DNA of 64,000 nt, taken from Nitrospirota bacterium. GTDB taxonomy: Bacteria; Nitrospirota; Thermodesulfovibrionia; UBA6902. Positions 25,940 through 32,765 of this stretch are shown here, in pieces. Within the stretch, counting starts at the first letter, position 1, and every line of letters begins with the position of its first letter. The translations under genes and the position numbers were made by a program. The notes under the pieces were generated by a model, which had not been told where the DNA came from, did no database searches, and saw only the letters and a list, made by a program, of their open reading frames with translations. The stretch is from NCBI GenBank assembly GCA_016207885.1, contig JACQZE010000003.1, positions 310,001-374,000 on the forward strand, read 5' to 3'.

Positions 25940-26389
25940 ATGACAATTAAAGACAAAAGAAATATATGCGGCCATTGTAATTCATCGGCTTTGGAATATT
26001 TCGGCATGACTCCCGGCGGATTTCATTATTATTTCCAATGCTCAAATTGTCAGAAATATACAGAGTATTATTATTCTTTAAAGACACAAATAATCATTGG
26101 CCTTGTTACAGCAATAGTATTTTTTGTTTTGGCCTTTCTTGCAGTTCTTTCAAACTCTCCACGAACCGGCATATTGTATTGTTTCTCCTTTGCGGCTCTA
26201 TCAGTCGCAATCTGTTATAAATACAAATGGACTTACATCAAAATAATTCCGATCGAAAACTTACCCAATGATCGCTGGATAATACTCGCTCCACATAAGA
26301 GGCTCCGGCTAATCCTTGCTCTAATTTTCGGCATTGCGTTTATTGCATATCTCGGAATATTCTTTCTTAATTTGTCACGGCAACAATGA
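25940..26389 (+). CDS. Small membrane protein with zinc-ribbon-like N-terminus
   Basis: This 149-residue protein has two Cys-x-x-Cys pairs at residues about 10-13 (ICGHCNS) and 34-37 (QCSNCQK), suggesting a zinc ribbon. Four hydrophobic segments follow (IIIGLVTAIVFFVLAFLAVL, GILYCFSFAALSVAICY, and a C-terminal LILALIFGIAFIAYLGIFFL split by short polar stretches). I do not recognise a named family. It is the only gene in an integron-cassette-like unit, and such cassettes often carry small membrane proteins of unknown function. There is no clear ribosome site before the ATG. Confidence 0.6.
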   Translation: MTIKDKRNICGHCNSSALEYFGMTPGGFHYYFQCSNCQKYTEYYYSLKTQIIIGLVTAIVFFVLAFLAVLSNSPRTGILYCFSFAALSVAICYKYKWTYIKIIPIENLPNDRWIILAPHKRLRLILALIFGIAFIAYLGIFFLNLSRQQ

Positions 26390-26396
26390 AAAATAA

Positions 26397-26489
26397 ACCT
26401 AACAATCGGCTCGACAACCGACCGGGATTAAAGCTGGTTTGGTTTTGCCTCTGGCTAGTTGCCCCAGCGGGTCAGCCGCAGCGTTATCT
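26397..26489 (+). other. attC-like recombination site
   Basis: The left core ACCTAAC fits RYYYAAC, and the right core is GTTATCT, which misses GTTRRRY at one R position. Between them, TAACAATCGGCTCGAC on the left mirrors the complement of GTCAGCCGCAGCGTTA on the right. The centre is an unpaired region typical of folded attC sites. The 93-base length is within the known range of 57-141. Confidence 0.5.
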
Positions 26490-26703
26490 GAAATACTGAA
26501 CAATATATTTCAATGCAAGGAAGGTGATTATCGTAGTGAGCATCAATTTGATAAATTTCTGCGGCATGAATTTCTGACATCTTGCACCTAAATACATTCC
26601 CGCAAATCCGCCGACTCCGAAGCGAATTCCGAGCATCCAGTCCGGCGATGTGGAAAGGCCTGCTTTTGCTGGCATGACGCTGTAGAGAGCGACATGCGCA
26701 ATC
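26484..26703 (-). pseudogene. 3' fragment of a TauE/SafE permease gene
   Basis: The frame reads VALYSVMPAKAGLSTSPDWM and FAGMYLGARCQKFMPQKFIK through to a stop. It is nearly identical to the last about 70 residues of the intact permease gene at 27,371-28,345. The upstream part is missing, and homology ends near 26,703, just before the promoter of the toxin-antitoxin module. It is therefore a duplicated, non-functional gene end forming one side of a direct repeat around that module. Confidence 0.75.
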
Positions 26704-26710
26704 AACGCGA

Positions 26711-26755
26711 TTGACAGGATACGCTCACCCTGTTGTATACTTGTAGACAAGTATA
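26711..26755 (+). promoter_or_regulatory. Toxin-antitoxin promoter with palindromic operator
   Basis: TTGACA at 26,711-26,716 is a perfect -35 box, and TATACT at 26,736-26,741 is a candidate -10 at a rather long 19-base spacing. The -10 lies within a perfect palindrome, TATACTTG-TAGA-CAAGTATA (26,736-26,755). The ribosome site GGAG follows at 26,757. This is the usual layout for autoregulation by a ribbon-helix-helix antitoxin. Confidence 0.65.
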
Positions 26756-26765
26756 TGGAGGCCAT

Positions 26766-26993
26766 ATGGAAACTACGACTGTAAGGGTTCATAAGACAAC
26801 ACGGGAAAAACTTAAAAAGATATCATCGTCTGAACATGTATCTATTACTGACTTGATCGACCGGCTTGTCGCAGAACACGAGCGTTCTTTCTGGAGAGGG
26901 TTTGAGGATGAGGCGGTGACATTCCTGGACAAGGAGGAAAAAAGATCACGAAAATCTTTTGAAGGGGTTCTGGGAGATGGTCTTGCAAAATAA
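26766..26993 (+). CDS. Ribbon-helix-helix antitoxin
   Basis: This 75-residue protein starts at the ATG at 26,766, which has GGAG 5 bases before it; upstream in-frame codons lie in the operator. The N-terminus METTTVRVHKTTREKLKKIS followed by HVSITDLIDRLVAEHERSF is a ribbon-helix-helix DNA-binding fold. The charged C-terminal tail would wrap the toxin. The gene overlaps the MazF-like toxin gene by 17 bases. It should repress its own promoter through the palindrome at 26,736-26,755. Confidence 0.8.
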   Translation: METTTVRVHKTTREKLKKISSSEHVSITDLIDRLVAEHERSFWRGFEDEAVTFLDKEEKRSRKSFEGVLGDGLAK

Positions 26994-27339
26994 GCCTATT
27001 CCGCAACGGGGCGACATATGGTTAGTAAATTTCAGCCCTGCTGTAGGCTCTGAGATAAGGGAACCACACCCCGCCCTTGTAGTATCTGTTGACGACTTGA
27101 ACAAGAGCGCATGGGGTCTCATTGTAGTTTGCCCCATATCAACATTCAGAAAGGAAAGGCCTTTCAGGCTTCATGTCCCTCTCTCACCGCCGGAAGGAGG
27201 TATTCAGCATCTCTCCATTATCAGATGCGATCAGGTCAAGTCCCTATCTATCCAAAGGTTTTCAGAAAAATGGGGAACGATAAGCGCCGACACAATGCAG
27301 AATGTGAATTACATCTTGCGAAGATTATTGGGCTTGTGA
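26977..27339 (+). CDS. mazF: MazF/PemK-family endoribonuclease toxin
   Basis: The product has 120 residues from the ATG at 26,977 (AAGGGG lies 9 bases before it). It carries the PemK/MazF signatures QRGDIWLVNFSPAVGSEIREPHPALVVS, in which R-G-D-I-W and R-P/H-P-A-L-V-V are hallmark segments. VVCPISTFRK and LSIIRCDQVKSLSIQRF follow, the latter with the conserved Asp-Gln. The family cuts mRNA at short sequences to stop growth. It is paired with the overlapping ribbon-helix-helix antitoxin and ends 31 bases before the convergent permease gene. Confidence 0.87.
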   Translation: MVLQNKPIPQRGDIWLVNFSPAVGSEIREPHPALVVSVDDLNKSAWGLIVVCPISTFRKERPFRLHVPLSPPEGGIQHLSIIRCDQVKSLSIQRFSEKWGTISADTMQNVNYILRRLLGL

Positions 27340-27370
27340 TTTCCAACCAGATGGGAACCCGCTGAACTCG

Positions 27371-28345
27371 TTAACCGAAATATTGAACAATATATTTCAA
27401 TGCCAGGAAGATGATTATCGTAGCGAGCATTAATTTGATGAATTTCTGCGGCATGAACTTCTGACATCGCGCGCCTAAATACATCCCTGCAAATCCTCCG
27501 ATGCCGAAAAGAATTCCGAGCATCCAGTCCGGCGATGTGGAAAGGCCTGCTTTTGCAGGCATGATGCTGTAGAGGGCGACACCTGCAATAGATGTTAAGA
27601 ATGTCCCCATCAGCGCGGCTCCTGCCACTGTATAAACAGGCAGGTGAAAGACCGCCACGCAGAACGGCGCAATGATCGCGCCTCCGCCGATGCCGTATGT
27701 CCCGCCTATGATACCGACAATAAATGCAAGCAGGAACATCGCAGGAGTGCTGTATGAAAACCTCTCTCCCCAGAATTCATATTCCACTCTTGAGAGAGTG
27801 AATGATATCGTCTTTACGACCGCCTCTTTTGGAAGCCCTGCCGCAACTTTGGCATTCTGTTCTTTCTTTATCTCTGCCGCCCTCTGTTTGAACTTCTCAT
27901 CAAGCGCCTTTATCTTGTCTTTTCCCGCAGATGCCCTGCCGGTCATTTCATAGAAGAGCCTGCCTCCAAGATACAGAAGGACACAGCCCACAAAGAGCTT
28001 GAAGGCGCGCGGGTCGGGCAGATACTGCACTCTAAGGTAATAACCCATGAAGACGCCGGGCAATGTGCCGACTATCACAACCCATGTCAAAGGCCATGCC
28101 ATGCGGCCTTCTTTTATATAACGGTAGACGCCGCTTGGGATAGCTACGATATTAAATACAAAGTTGGTAGCACTGACCGAGGGGCTTGTGTAATTAAGAA
28201 CGCTCATCTGAAACGGCAGTAGAAGGAATGCGCCTGAGACACCGCCCATGGATGTAAAGAAAGAGACCACAAAAGCCACCAGCGGCGGTAAGAATATATA
28301 TGTCTCAACGCCTGATACAGGGAATAGTATCTTAAATATGTCCAA
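27371..28345 (-). CDS. TauE/SafE (TSUP) family permease
   Basis: This 324-residue membrane protein has eight or so helices. The family repeats are GGVSGAFLLLPFQMSVLNYTSPSVSATN at the N-terminus and IVGIIGGTYGIGGGAIIAPF in the second half, both glycine-rich. A charged cytoplasmic loop of about 60 residues (DKIKALDEKFKQRAAEIKKE region) separates the halves and is longer than in most members. These proteins export sulfite, sulfonates or other anions. It directly follows the release-factor-like gene on the same strand. Its last 220 bases are duplicated at 26,484-26,703. Confidence 0.85.
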   Translation of the reverse strand: MDIFKILFPVSGVETYIFLPPLVAFVVSFFTSMGGVSGAFLLLPFQMSVLNYTSPSVSATNFVFNIVAIPSGVYRYIKEGRMAWPLTWVVIVGTLPGVFMGYYLRVQYLPDPRAFKLFVGCVLLYLGGRLFYEMTGRASAGKDKIKALDEKFKQRAAEIKKEQNAKVAAGLPKEAVVKTISFTLSRVEYEFWGERFSYSTPAMFLLAFIVGIIGGTYGIGGGAIIAPFCVAVFHLPVYTVAGAALMGTFLTSIAGVALYSIMPAKAGLSTSPDWMLGILFGIGGFAGMYLGARCQKFMPQKFIKLMLATIIIFLALKYIVQYFG

Positions 28346-28762
28346 TTAGTCTTCCCTCCACTTCGGAACTGAACCGCGCTCTTTCTTCTTCTGCGACTGC
28401 ATATGCTTATCCTCCAGCATCTTCTCTTTCGCGCGTTTGGAACGCTTGCGTTTCTGCCGCCTTATCTTTTCAGCGCGCTGCTCCTCTTCAGACTCATCCT
28501 TTTTAATAAGCCGCTCTATCTTATTAAATAGAAGTTCGCGTGCGCGGTAGCGGTTCAGCCCCTGTGTACGTTCCTTCTGGCATTTGACTTCAATGCCTGT
28601 CGGGATGTGCTTGAGATAGACACAGGTCGAAACCTTGTTGACGTTCTGCCCGCCTTTGCCGCCGGAACGGATAAACTTCTCATCAATATCCTTTTCAAAG
28701 ATGGCAAGGCTTTTAAGCTTCTCTCTGAGAGCCTTCTCTTTTTCAGCGCTGACTGAAAGCAT
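28346..28762 (-). CDS. GGQ-domain release-factor-like protein
   Basis: This 138-residue protein has the catalytic GGQ loop in [21 protein letters not shown] (residues about 31-52) and the following [20 protein letters not shown]. The C-terminal 45 residues are strongly basic and helical ([15 protein letters not shown]). It has no stop-codon recognition domain. It therefore belongs with the ArfB/YaeJ and RF-H-like hydrolases, which free peptides from stalled ribosomes; in ArfB the basic tail enters the empty mRNA channel. It abuts the permease gene (28,345/28,346). Confidence 0.85.
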   Translation of the reverse strand: MLSVSAEKEKALREKLKSLAIFEKDIDEKFIRSGGKGGQNVNKVSTCVYLKHIPTGIEVKCQKERTQGLNRYRARELLFNKIERLIKKDESEEEQRAEKIRRQKRKRSKRAKEKMLEDKHMQSQKKKERGSVPKWRED

Positions 28763-28853
28763 TGGTCTCCAACTCGTTGAACTATTTGAATTTAATAATT
28801 ATAGCACCAAAGTGGCGGTTCTCGGCTTATCGCCTGACCAGCCTCTGTTATTA

Positions 28854-28882
28854 TTGACAAGATAAGGCGATTTCATTAAAAT
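28854..28882 (+). promoter_or_regulatory. Sigma-70-type promoter for the cytochrome/NrfD operon
   Basis: TTGACA at 28,854-28,859 is perfect and is followed after exactly 17 bases by TAAAAT at 28,877-28,882 (5 of 6 match TATAAT). The first gene's ATG is at 28,915, with a strong GAGGGGGAG ribosome site before it. This is the best promoter match in the window. Confidence 0.75.
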
Positions 28883-28914
28883 ACAATACTTTTTTTTGAG
28901 GGGGAGATAATATT

Positions 28915-29406
28915 ATGAGTCATGCCTGGAGACCGTTATTCGTTGTTATTGGCCTTCTTGCAACCATACTTATTGCAAGGGCCATACTCATTCCCTCCGA
29001 CTTCGTTGCAAAGAACGGTGATTACAAGTATCAGTGGCACCGTGTAGGCAATGAAGAGGAATGGAAGAACTTCACAGTAAAGTACAAAGGCGGTAAAGAG
29101 TACTGTGGCGAATGCCACGATGATGAGTTCACCTGGATATCCGCATCAAAGCATGCAAATGTGCAGTGTGAAAACTGCCACGGGCCTGCCTTGGGCCACC
29201 CTGAGGAAGCGCCTGAGAAGCTCGCTATCGACAGGAGCAGGGAGCTTTGCCTGAGATGCCACGCGAAACTGCCTTACAGACCAAAAACCTATAATGAACT
29301 GCCTCAAGGACCGATCGCACTTGCTATGCAAGACCCGGAAGAGCACAACACCGGTGTTGAATGTGTAGAATGCCATGATGTCCATAAAGCAGATTTCACG
29401 GAATAA
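28915..29406 (+). CDS. Membrane-anchored tetrahaem cytochrome c
   Basis: This 163-residue protein has one N-terminal membrane helix (residues about 7-24) and then four C-x-x-C-H haem sites at residues 64-68, 85-89, 112-116 and 150-154. It is the first gene of a three-gene operon with a four-cluster ferredoxin-like protein and an NrfD-type membrane protein. The order cytochrome, FeS protein, NrfD protein parallels the DsrJ-DsrO-DsrP part of the sulfite-reductase-linked complex and related quinone-linked complexes. Four haems rather than the three of DsrJ is a difference. It likely moves electrons between menaquinol and a periplasmic partner. Confidence 0.85.
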   Translation: MSHAWRPLFVVIGLLATILIARAILIPSDFVAKNGDYKYQWHRVGNEEEWKNFTVKYKGGKEYCGECHDDEFTWISASKHANVQCENCHGPALGHPEEAPEKLAIDRSRELCLRCHAKLPYRPKTYNELPQGPIALAMQDPEEHNTGVECVECHDVHKADFTE

Positions 29407-29419
29407 GGGAGGGTACGGC

Positions 29420-30196
29420 GTGAAACAATCAAGAAGAGACATATTAAAATTAGGCGCTATCACAATCGCCGGCGTCACGATCCCTTTGACAGCATTTGAG
29501 CTTCTCACCCCTGAGGCGCTTGCTTCCACAAAGAAGGAGCACGGCACAGGCAAGAGATGGGGGTTTGTTGTTAATGCGACAAAGTGTGTCGGCTGCGGCA
29601 TGTGTGTTAAGGCATGCAAAACTGAGAACGAAGTTCCTATGGATATAAAGGTATCAAGGACCTGGGTCGAGAGATACATCCAGCTCAAGGACGGAGAGGT
29701 CATCATTGATTCTCCTGAAGAAGCAAGGAACGGATTCATAAAGAACGACCCGCGCGGCAGGACGATAAAGGAAGAGGATATTTCCAAGGGCTTCTTCGTT
29801 CCAAAGCTCTGCAACCAGTGCGAGAAACCTTCATGCGTTCAGGTCTGCCCGGTCGGAGCCACATACAAGACCGAGGACGGCGTTGTGCTTGTCGACAGGA
29901 CATGGTGCATCGGCTGCGCGTACTGCGTTCAGAACTGCCCGTACGGCGCAAGGTTCATCCATCCCGTGCATATGGTCGCTGAGAAGTGCACCTTCTGCTA
30001 CCACAGGATAACAAAGGGCATGAACTCCGCGTGTATGGACGCATGCGCATTCGGAGCAAGGAAGATCGGCGACATTAATGACCCCAACAGCGAAGTCTAC
30101 AAGCTGATAAACAGCAACAGGGTCATGGTACTAAAACCAGAATACGGCAACGAGCCTATGGTATTTTACATCGGCCTTGACCATATAGTGAGGTGA
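29420..30196 (+). CDS. Tat-exported four-cluster Fe-S protein (DsrO/HybA-like)
   Basis: I place the start at GTG 29,420, giving 258 residues, because GGGAGGG lies 7 bases before it and the product begins with a Tat signal SRRDILKLGAITIAG. Four iron-sulfur sites follow: CVGCGMCVKACKTE, CNQCEKPSCVQVCPVG, CIGCAYCVQNCPYG, and the split set CTFCYHR...SACMDAC. These hold four [4Fe-4S] clusters on the periplasmic side. It is flanked by a tetrahaem cytochrome and an NrfD protein, so it should pass electrons between them. No molybdopterin subunit is encoded nearby. Confidence 0.88.
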   Translation: MKQSRRDILKLGAITIAGVTIPLTAFELLTPEALASTKKEHGTGKRWGFVVNATKCVGCGMCVKACKTENEVPMDIKVSRTWVERYIQLKDGEVIIDSPEEARNGFIKNDPRGRTIKEEDISKGFFVPKLCNQCEKPSCVQVCPVGATYKTEDGVVLVDRTWCIGCAYCVQNCPYGARFIHPVHMVAEKCTFCYHRITKGMNSACMDACAFGARKIGDINDPNSEVYKLINSNRVMVLKPEYGNEPMVFYIGLDHIVR

Positions 30197-30203
30197 TCGG
30201 AAA

Positions 30204-31388
30204 ATGGTAGAACATACAATGGCACACGGAGAGATCTGGACAATAAAAGAGCTGTTCACTTACCCGAATGAGTACATCTACTGGACCATTCACATCGCTA
30301 TCTATCCTTATATAACAGGGCTTGTCGCAGGCGCGTTCGTTCTCTCATCCTTCTATCATGTCTTCGGGATGAGCGAGCTTAAGCCGGTAGCCAGGTTCTC
30401 GCTCGTATTTTCATTAGCTCTGCTGATAATAGCGCCCACACCGCTGCTCTTTCACCTGACGCAGCCGCAGAGAAACCATGAGATGATACTTACGCCTCAT
30501 TTCTACTCTGCCATCGCTTCATTCACAGTTGTTTATATGACATACATGTTCATCGTTCTCGCTGAGATATGGTTTGCCTACAGGGCGTTCATAGTCGCAC
30601 AGGCAAAGACATGCAAGGGGCTTATGGGAACTCTCTACAAAATGATGACTCTCGGGGCTTATGATGTGAGCAAAGAAGCGCTGCACACAGACCACAGGAT
30701 GATAACGATACTTGCCGCAGCCGGTATTCCTGCCGCAGGCCTGCTTCACGGTTATGTCGGATTCATCTTCGGCTCTGTCAAAGCTGTTCCTTACTGGAAG
30801 ACACCTCTTATGCCTTTCGTCTTCCTCATGTCAGCCGTTATCTCAGGCGTCGCGCTCTGCATCGCGACATATATAATAATCTCCAAATTAACCAAGAGAG
30901 AGATCAAGCTTGATGCTGTCAAGGCAATGAGCGGCCTTCTCGGCTGGTTTCTTATCGTTGCCTTCCTGCTTGAAGGCGTAGACCTTATATTCCACGGTTA
31001 TCTGGCTGAAGAGTTCTGGCCGATGCTCAGCATAGTCATCTTTGACAAACTCTTCGTCAAGATGTTCGTCATGCAGTGGGGACTGGGAATGATCCTTCCG
31101 TTCATTATGCTCAAACTGCCGAGGCTCACATCTACAAGAGCTTTTATAGCATCAGTGCTTGTTATAATCGGCGTCTTCATGATGAGGATGAATGTTATCC
31201 AGGGCGGCGGACAGGGACTCTCAAAGAGCCTCTCAGGCTTCATGACATACACTTTGCCGATAATACCTACTAACCTTGAGACATTCAAAGAGGGACTCGC
31301 GGCAGTGATAATCCTTCTCTCAGCGCCGTTCATACTCCTTTACATATTCAACAAGATACTGCCGATATTCCAGTCAGACGATCACTAA
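30204..31388 (+). CDS. NrfD/PsrC/DsrP-family quinone-interacting membrane protein
   Basis: This 394-residue protein has about ten membrane helices (for example ITGLVAGAFVLSSFYHVF near residue 38 and VFLMSAVISGVALCIATYIIIS in the middle). It shows the family's conserved LFHLTQPQRNHEM-type loop and the GLLHGYVGFIFGSVKAVPYW segment. NrfD proteins oxidise or reduce menaquinone and pass electrons to the FeS partner. It starts 8 bases after the FeS gene stop and is followed by a strong terminator, so the operon has exactly three genes. The downstream enzyme it serves is not in the window. Confidence 0.87.
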   Translation: MVEHTMAHGEIWTIKELFTYPNEYIYWTIHIAIYPYITGLVAGAFVLSSFYHVFGMSELKPVARFSLVFSLALLIIAPTPLLFHLTQPQRNHEMILTPHFYSAIASFTVVYMTYMFIVLAEIWFAYRAFIVAQAKTCKGLMGTLYKMMTLGAYDVSKEALHTDHRMITILAAAGIPAAGLLHGYVGFIFGSVKAVPYWKTPLMPFVFLMSAVISGVALCIATYIIISKLTKREIKLDAVKAMSGLLGWFLIVAFLLEGVDLIFHGYLAEEFWPMLSIVIFDKLFVKMFVMQWGLGMILPFIMLKLPRLTSTRAFIASVLVIIGVFMMRMNVIQGGGQGLSKSLSGFMTYTLPIIPTNLETFKEGLAAVIILLSAPFILLYIFNKILPIFQSDDH

Positions 31389-31411
31389 GATTTTTAATTG
31401 AATGTAATCAG

Positions 31412-31449
31412 AAGGCGTCCTCCCGATACATCGGGAGGACGCCTTTTTT
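31412..31449 (+). terminator. Intrinsic terminator after the NrfD operon
   Basis: A 16-base perfect stem, AAGGCGTCCTCCCGAT paired with ATCGGGAGGACGCCTT, is closed by a very short loop and followed by a T-run. It is G/C-rich and lies 23 bases after the stop codon. Confidence 0.9.
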
Positions 31450-31464
31450 ATTCCATTTCCTATT

Positions 31465-31504
31465 CCCCTCTTTAGCAAAGAGGGGTTAGGGGAGATTTTA
31501 TAAT
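31465..31504. repeat. CCCCTCTTT/AAAGAGGGG repeat, copy D
   Basis: CCCCTCTTTAGCAAAGAGGGG is followed by TTAGGGGAGATTTTATAAT. A close relative is at 45,521-45,560 with the same tail AGGGGAGATTTTATAAT. It is a second, shorter repeat family related to the core of the GTCATTCC elements. Confidence 0.7.
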
Positions 31505-31514
31505 ATTATTGTGC

Positions 31515-31543
31515 TTGTATTTACTGACTCATACAACTATAAT
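31515..31543 (+). promoter_or_regulatory. Promoter-like block before the PIN gene
   Basis: TTGTAT at 31,515-31,520 and a perfect TATAAT at 31,538-31,543 are 17 bases apart, 44 bases before the ATG at 31,588. The 35-base block 31,509-31,543 matches 53,186-53,220 at 28 positions, and that copy also gives -35/-10 boxes at the same spacing. Confidence 0.5.
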
Positions 31544-31587
31544 TTTCTTGTTCCAAAATATATATGAATTGTTATGACTAAGAAATT

Positions 31588-32100
31588 ATGGCACTAAAGG
31601 TATCAAGCGATTTCAAGAACTGGAAACATGCAAGATTATTATTAGATACATCTGCTTTGTTGAAGCTGATTGCCCCCGATTTAAATGAACCTGGCACTCA
31701 AAACCTGAGAGCTTACATTGAAGCTGGGATAGCTGTTCATACCTGTGATTATTGTATTGGTGAATTTCTTGGTATTATGAAAAGGAAATGGCTATCAAAG
31801 AATGATCCGAAGAAAGTTTCCATAGACGGATACTTGTTGTCAATCAATAGACTACAAAATAAGATAGCAAAAAATAGATTACATGTTCATCAACTCTCTC
31901 TGCCCAAGTATTATGACAAATCTCTTGCGATAGTGAAAAAATATAACATAGATATGATTGATTCGATGTTATTATTGTATTTCCAAGACTCTCAAGATCT
32001 CGATTTATTTGTAACTGCTGATGGAGAACTCACGAAGGCGGCACATGATTTCAAGTTATTATGCTGGAACTTAATAGATGCCCCAGAACCGCCAAACTAA
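31588..32100 (+). CDS. PIN-domain protein
   Basis: This 170-residue protein has the PIN acidic motifs ARLLLDTSALLKLI (first Asp about residue 19), CIGEFLGIMKRK, NIDMIDSMLLLYFQ and DLFVTADGELTKAA. PIN proteins are metal-dependent ribonucleases and often act as VapC-type toxins. No antitoxin gene lies directly before it, so it may be an orphan, or its partner may be too short to see. The low G/C content differs from the neighbouring core genes. No clear ribosome site precedes the ATG. Confidence 0.75.
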   Translation: MALKVSSDFKNWKHARLLLDTSALLKLIAPDLNEPGTQNLRAYIEAGIAVHTCDYCIGEFLGIMKRKWLSKNDPKKVSIDGYLLSINRLQNKIAKNRLHVHQLSLPKYYDKSLAIVKKYNIDMIDSMLLLYFQDSQDLDLFVTADGELTKAAHDFKLLCWNLIDAPEPPN

Positions 32101-32190
32101 CATGAAAACAGAGCCGGTTCCGGCTTGACTCTCGGCATTTAGCTGAAAAAGTAAGATAAATTTGTCATAGCAAATCTTCAGAGAGGTTAC

Positions 32191-32475
32191 ATGAAAGTCA
32201 CATTTGAATGGGATGATATTAAAGCAAAAGCCAATTTCAAGAAGCATAAAGTAAACTTTGATGAAGGCAAAACTATCTTTAATGACCCATTCCTATTTAC
32301 GTTTCCGGATAATGAGCATTCCACAAAAGAAGAACGTCATATAAACATTGGACTTTCTGCACATGGGCGTATTTTAATTTTGACTCATACTGAACGGCAA
32401 GGTAAAATACGTATTATCAGTTGCAGGAAAGCAACAACGTGTGAAAGGAGATTTTATGAAGAAGGCAGTTTCTAA
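32191..32475 (+). CDS. brnT: BrnT-family toxin
   Basis: This 94-residue protein matches BrnT: FEWDDIKAKANFKKHKVNFDEGKTIFND at the start (the family's W-D-x-x-K-x-x-x-N-x-x-K-H motif) and LTHTERQGKIRIISCRKAT near the end. BrnT is a type II toxin with an RNase fold. A ribosome site AGAGAGG precedes the ATG. It overlaps the next gene by 20 bases, giving the usual toxin-first order of BrnTA. The nearest relatives appear to be the HTER-E-x-x-R-I-I-S forms found on mobile DNA. Confidence 0.88.
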   Translation: MKVTFEWDDIKAKANFKKHKVNFDEGKTIFNDPFLFTFPDNEHSTKEERHINIGLSAHGRILILTHTERQGKIRIISCRKATTCERRFYEEGSF

Positions 32476-32764
32476 AGAGATACCGGAAAAAGAAGACATG
32501 AAATCTGAATATGATTTTTCAAAGATGAAGGGCGCAGTGCGGGGAAAATACTATAAGGCCTATCGTGCTGGTCATAAAGTGGAGGTTCTTAAAGCAGACG
32601 GGAGTACTTCGGTAGAATATTTTAAGCTTAAAGAAGGCGCCGTTATGTTGGAACCGGACGTTAGAAAATATTTTTCAAACTCGGAGTCAGTCAATAAGGC
32701 GCTTAGGTCATTGATTGCGATTATTCCATCAAAAAGGCGGTCTGCTGCTCACTCAAAAGGGTAA
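32456..32764 (+). CDS. BrnA-type antitoxin
   Basis: The product has 102 residues from the ATG at 32,456, which has AGGAG 6 bases before it. The central FSKMKGAVRGKYYKAYRAGH and KLKEGAVMLEPDVRKYFSNS segments followed by VNKALRSLIAIIP are typical of antitoxins paired with BrnT. The VMLEPDVRKYF to ALRSL part is the ribbon-helix-helix DNA-binding region. It should neutralise BrnT and repress the pair. It ends one base before the convergent thioredoxin-like gene's stop. Confidence 0.83.
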   Translation: MKKAVSKEIPEKEDMKSEYDFSKMKGAVRGKYYKAYRAGHKVEVLKADGSTSVEYFKLKEGAVMLEPDVRKYFSNSESVNKALRSLIAIIPSKRRSAAHSKG

Positions 32765-32765
32765 T

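Larger units (their letters stand above)
25923..26489 (+). mobile_element. Integron-like single-gene cassette
   Basis: The unit starts with GTTAGGT (25,923-25,929), which fits the GTTRRRY core of an integron recombination site. It contains one gene (25,940-26,389) and ends with an attC-like sequence (26,397-26,489). The gene begins only 11 bases after the left core, as in normal cassettes. No integrase gene or further cassettes are visible nearby. Confidence 0.5.

Noticed and set aside
32101-32190. A second attC-like site after the PIN gene (GAGCCGGTTCCGGCTTGACTC)
   Set aside because: It has a small stem, but no RYYYAAC/GTTRRRY core pair and no mirror structure of attC length.
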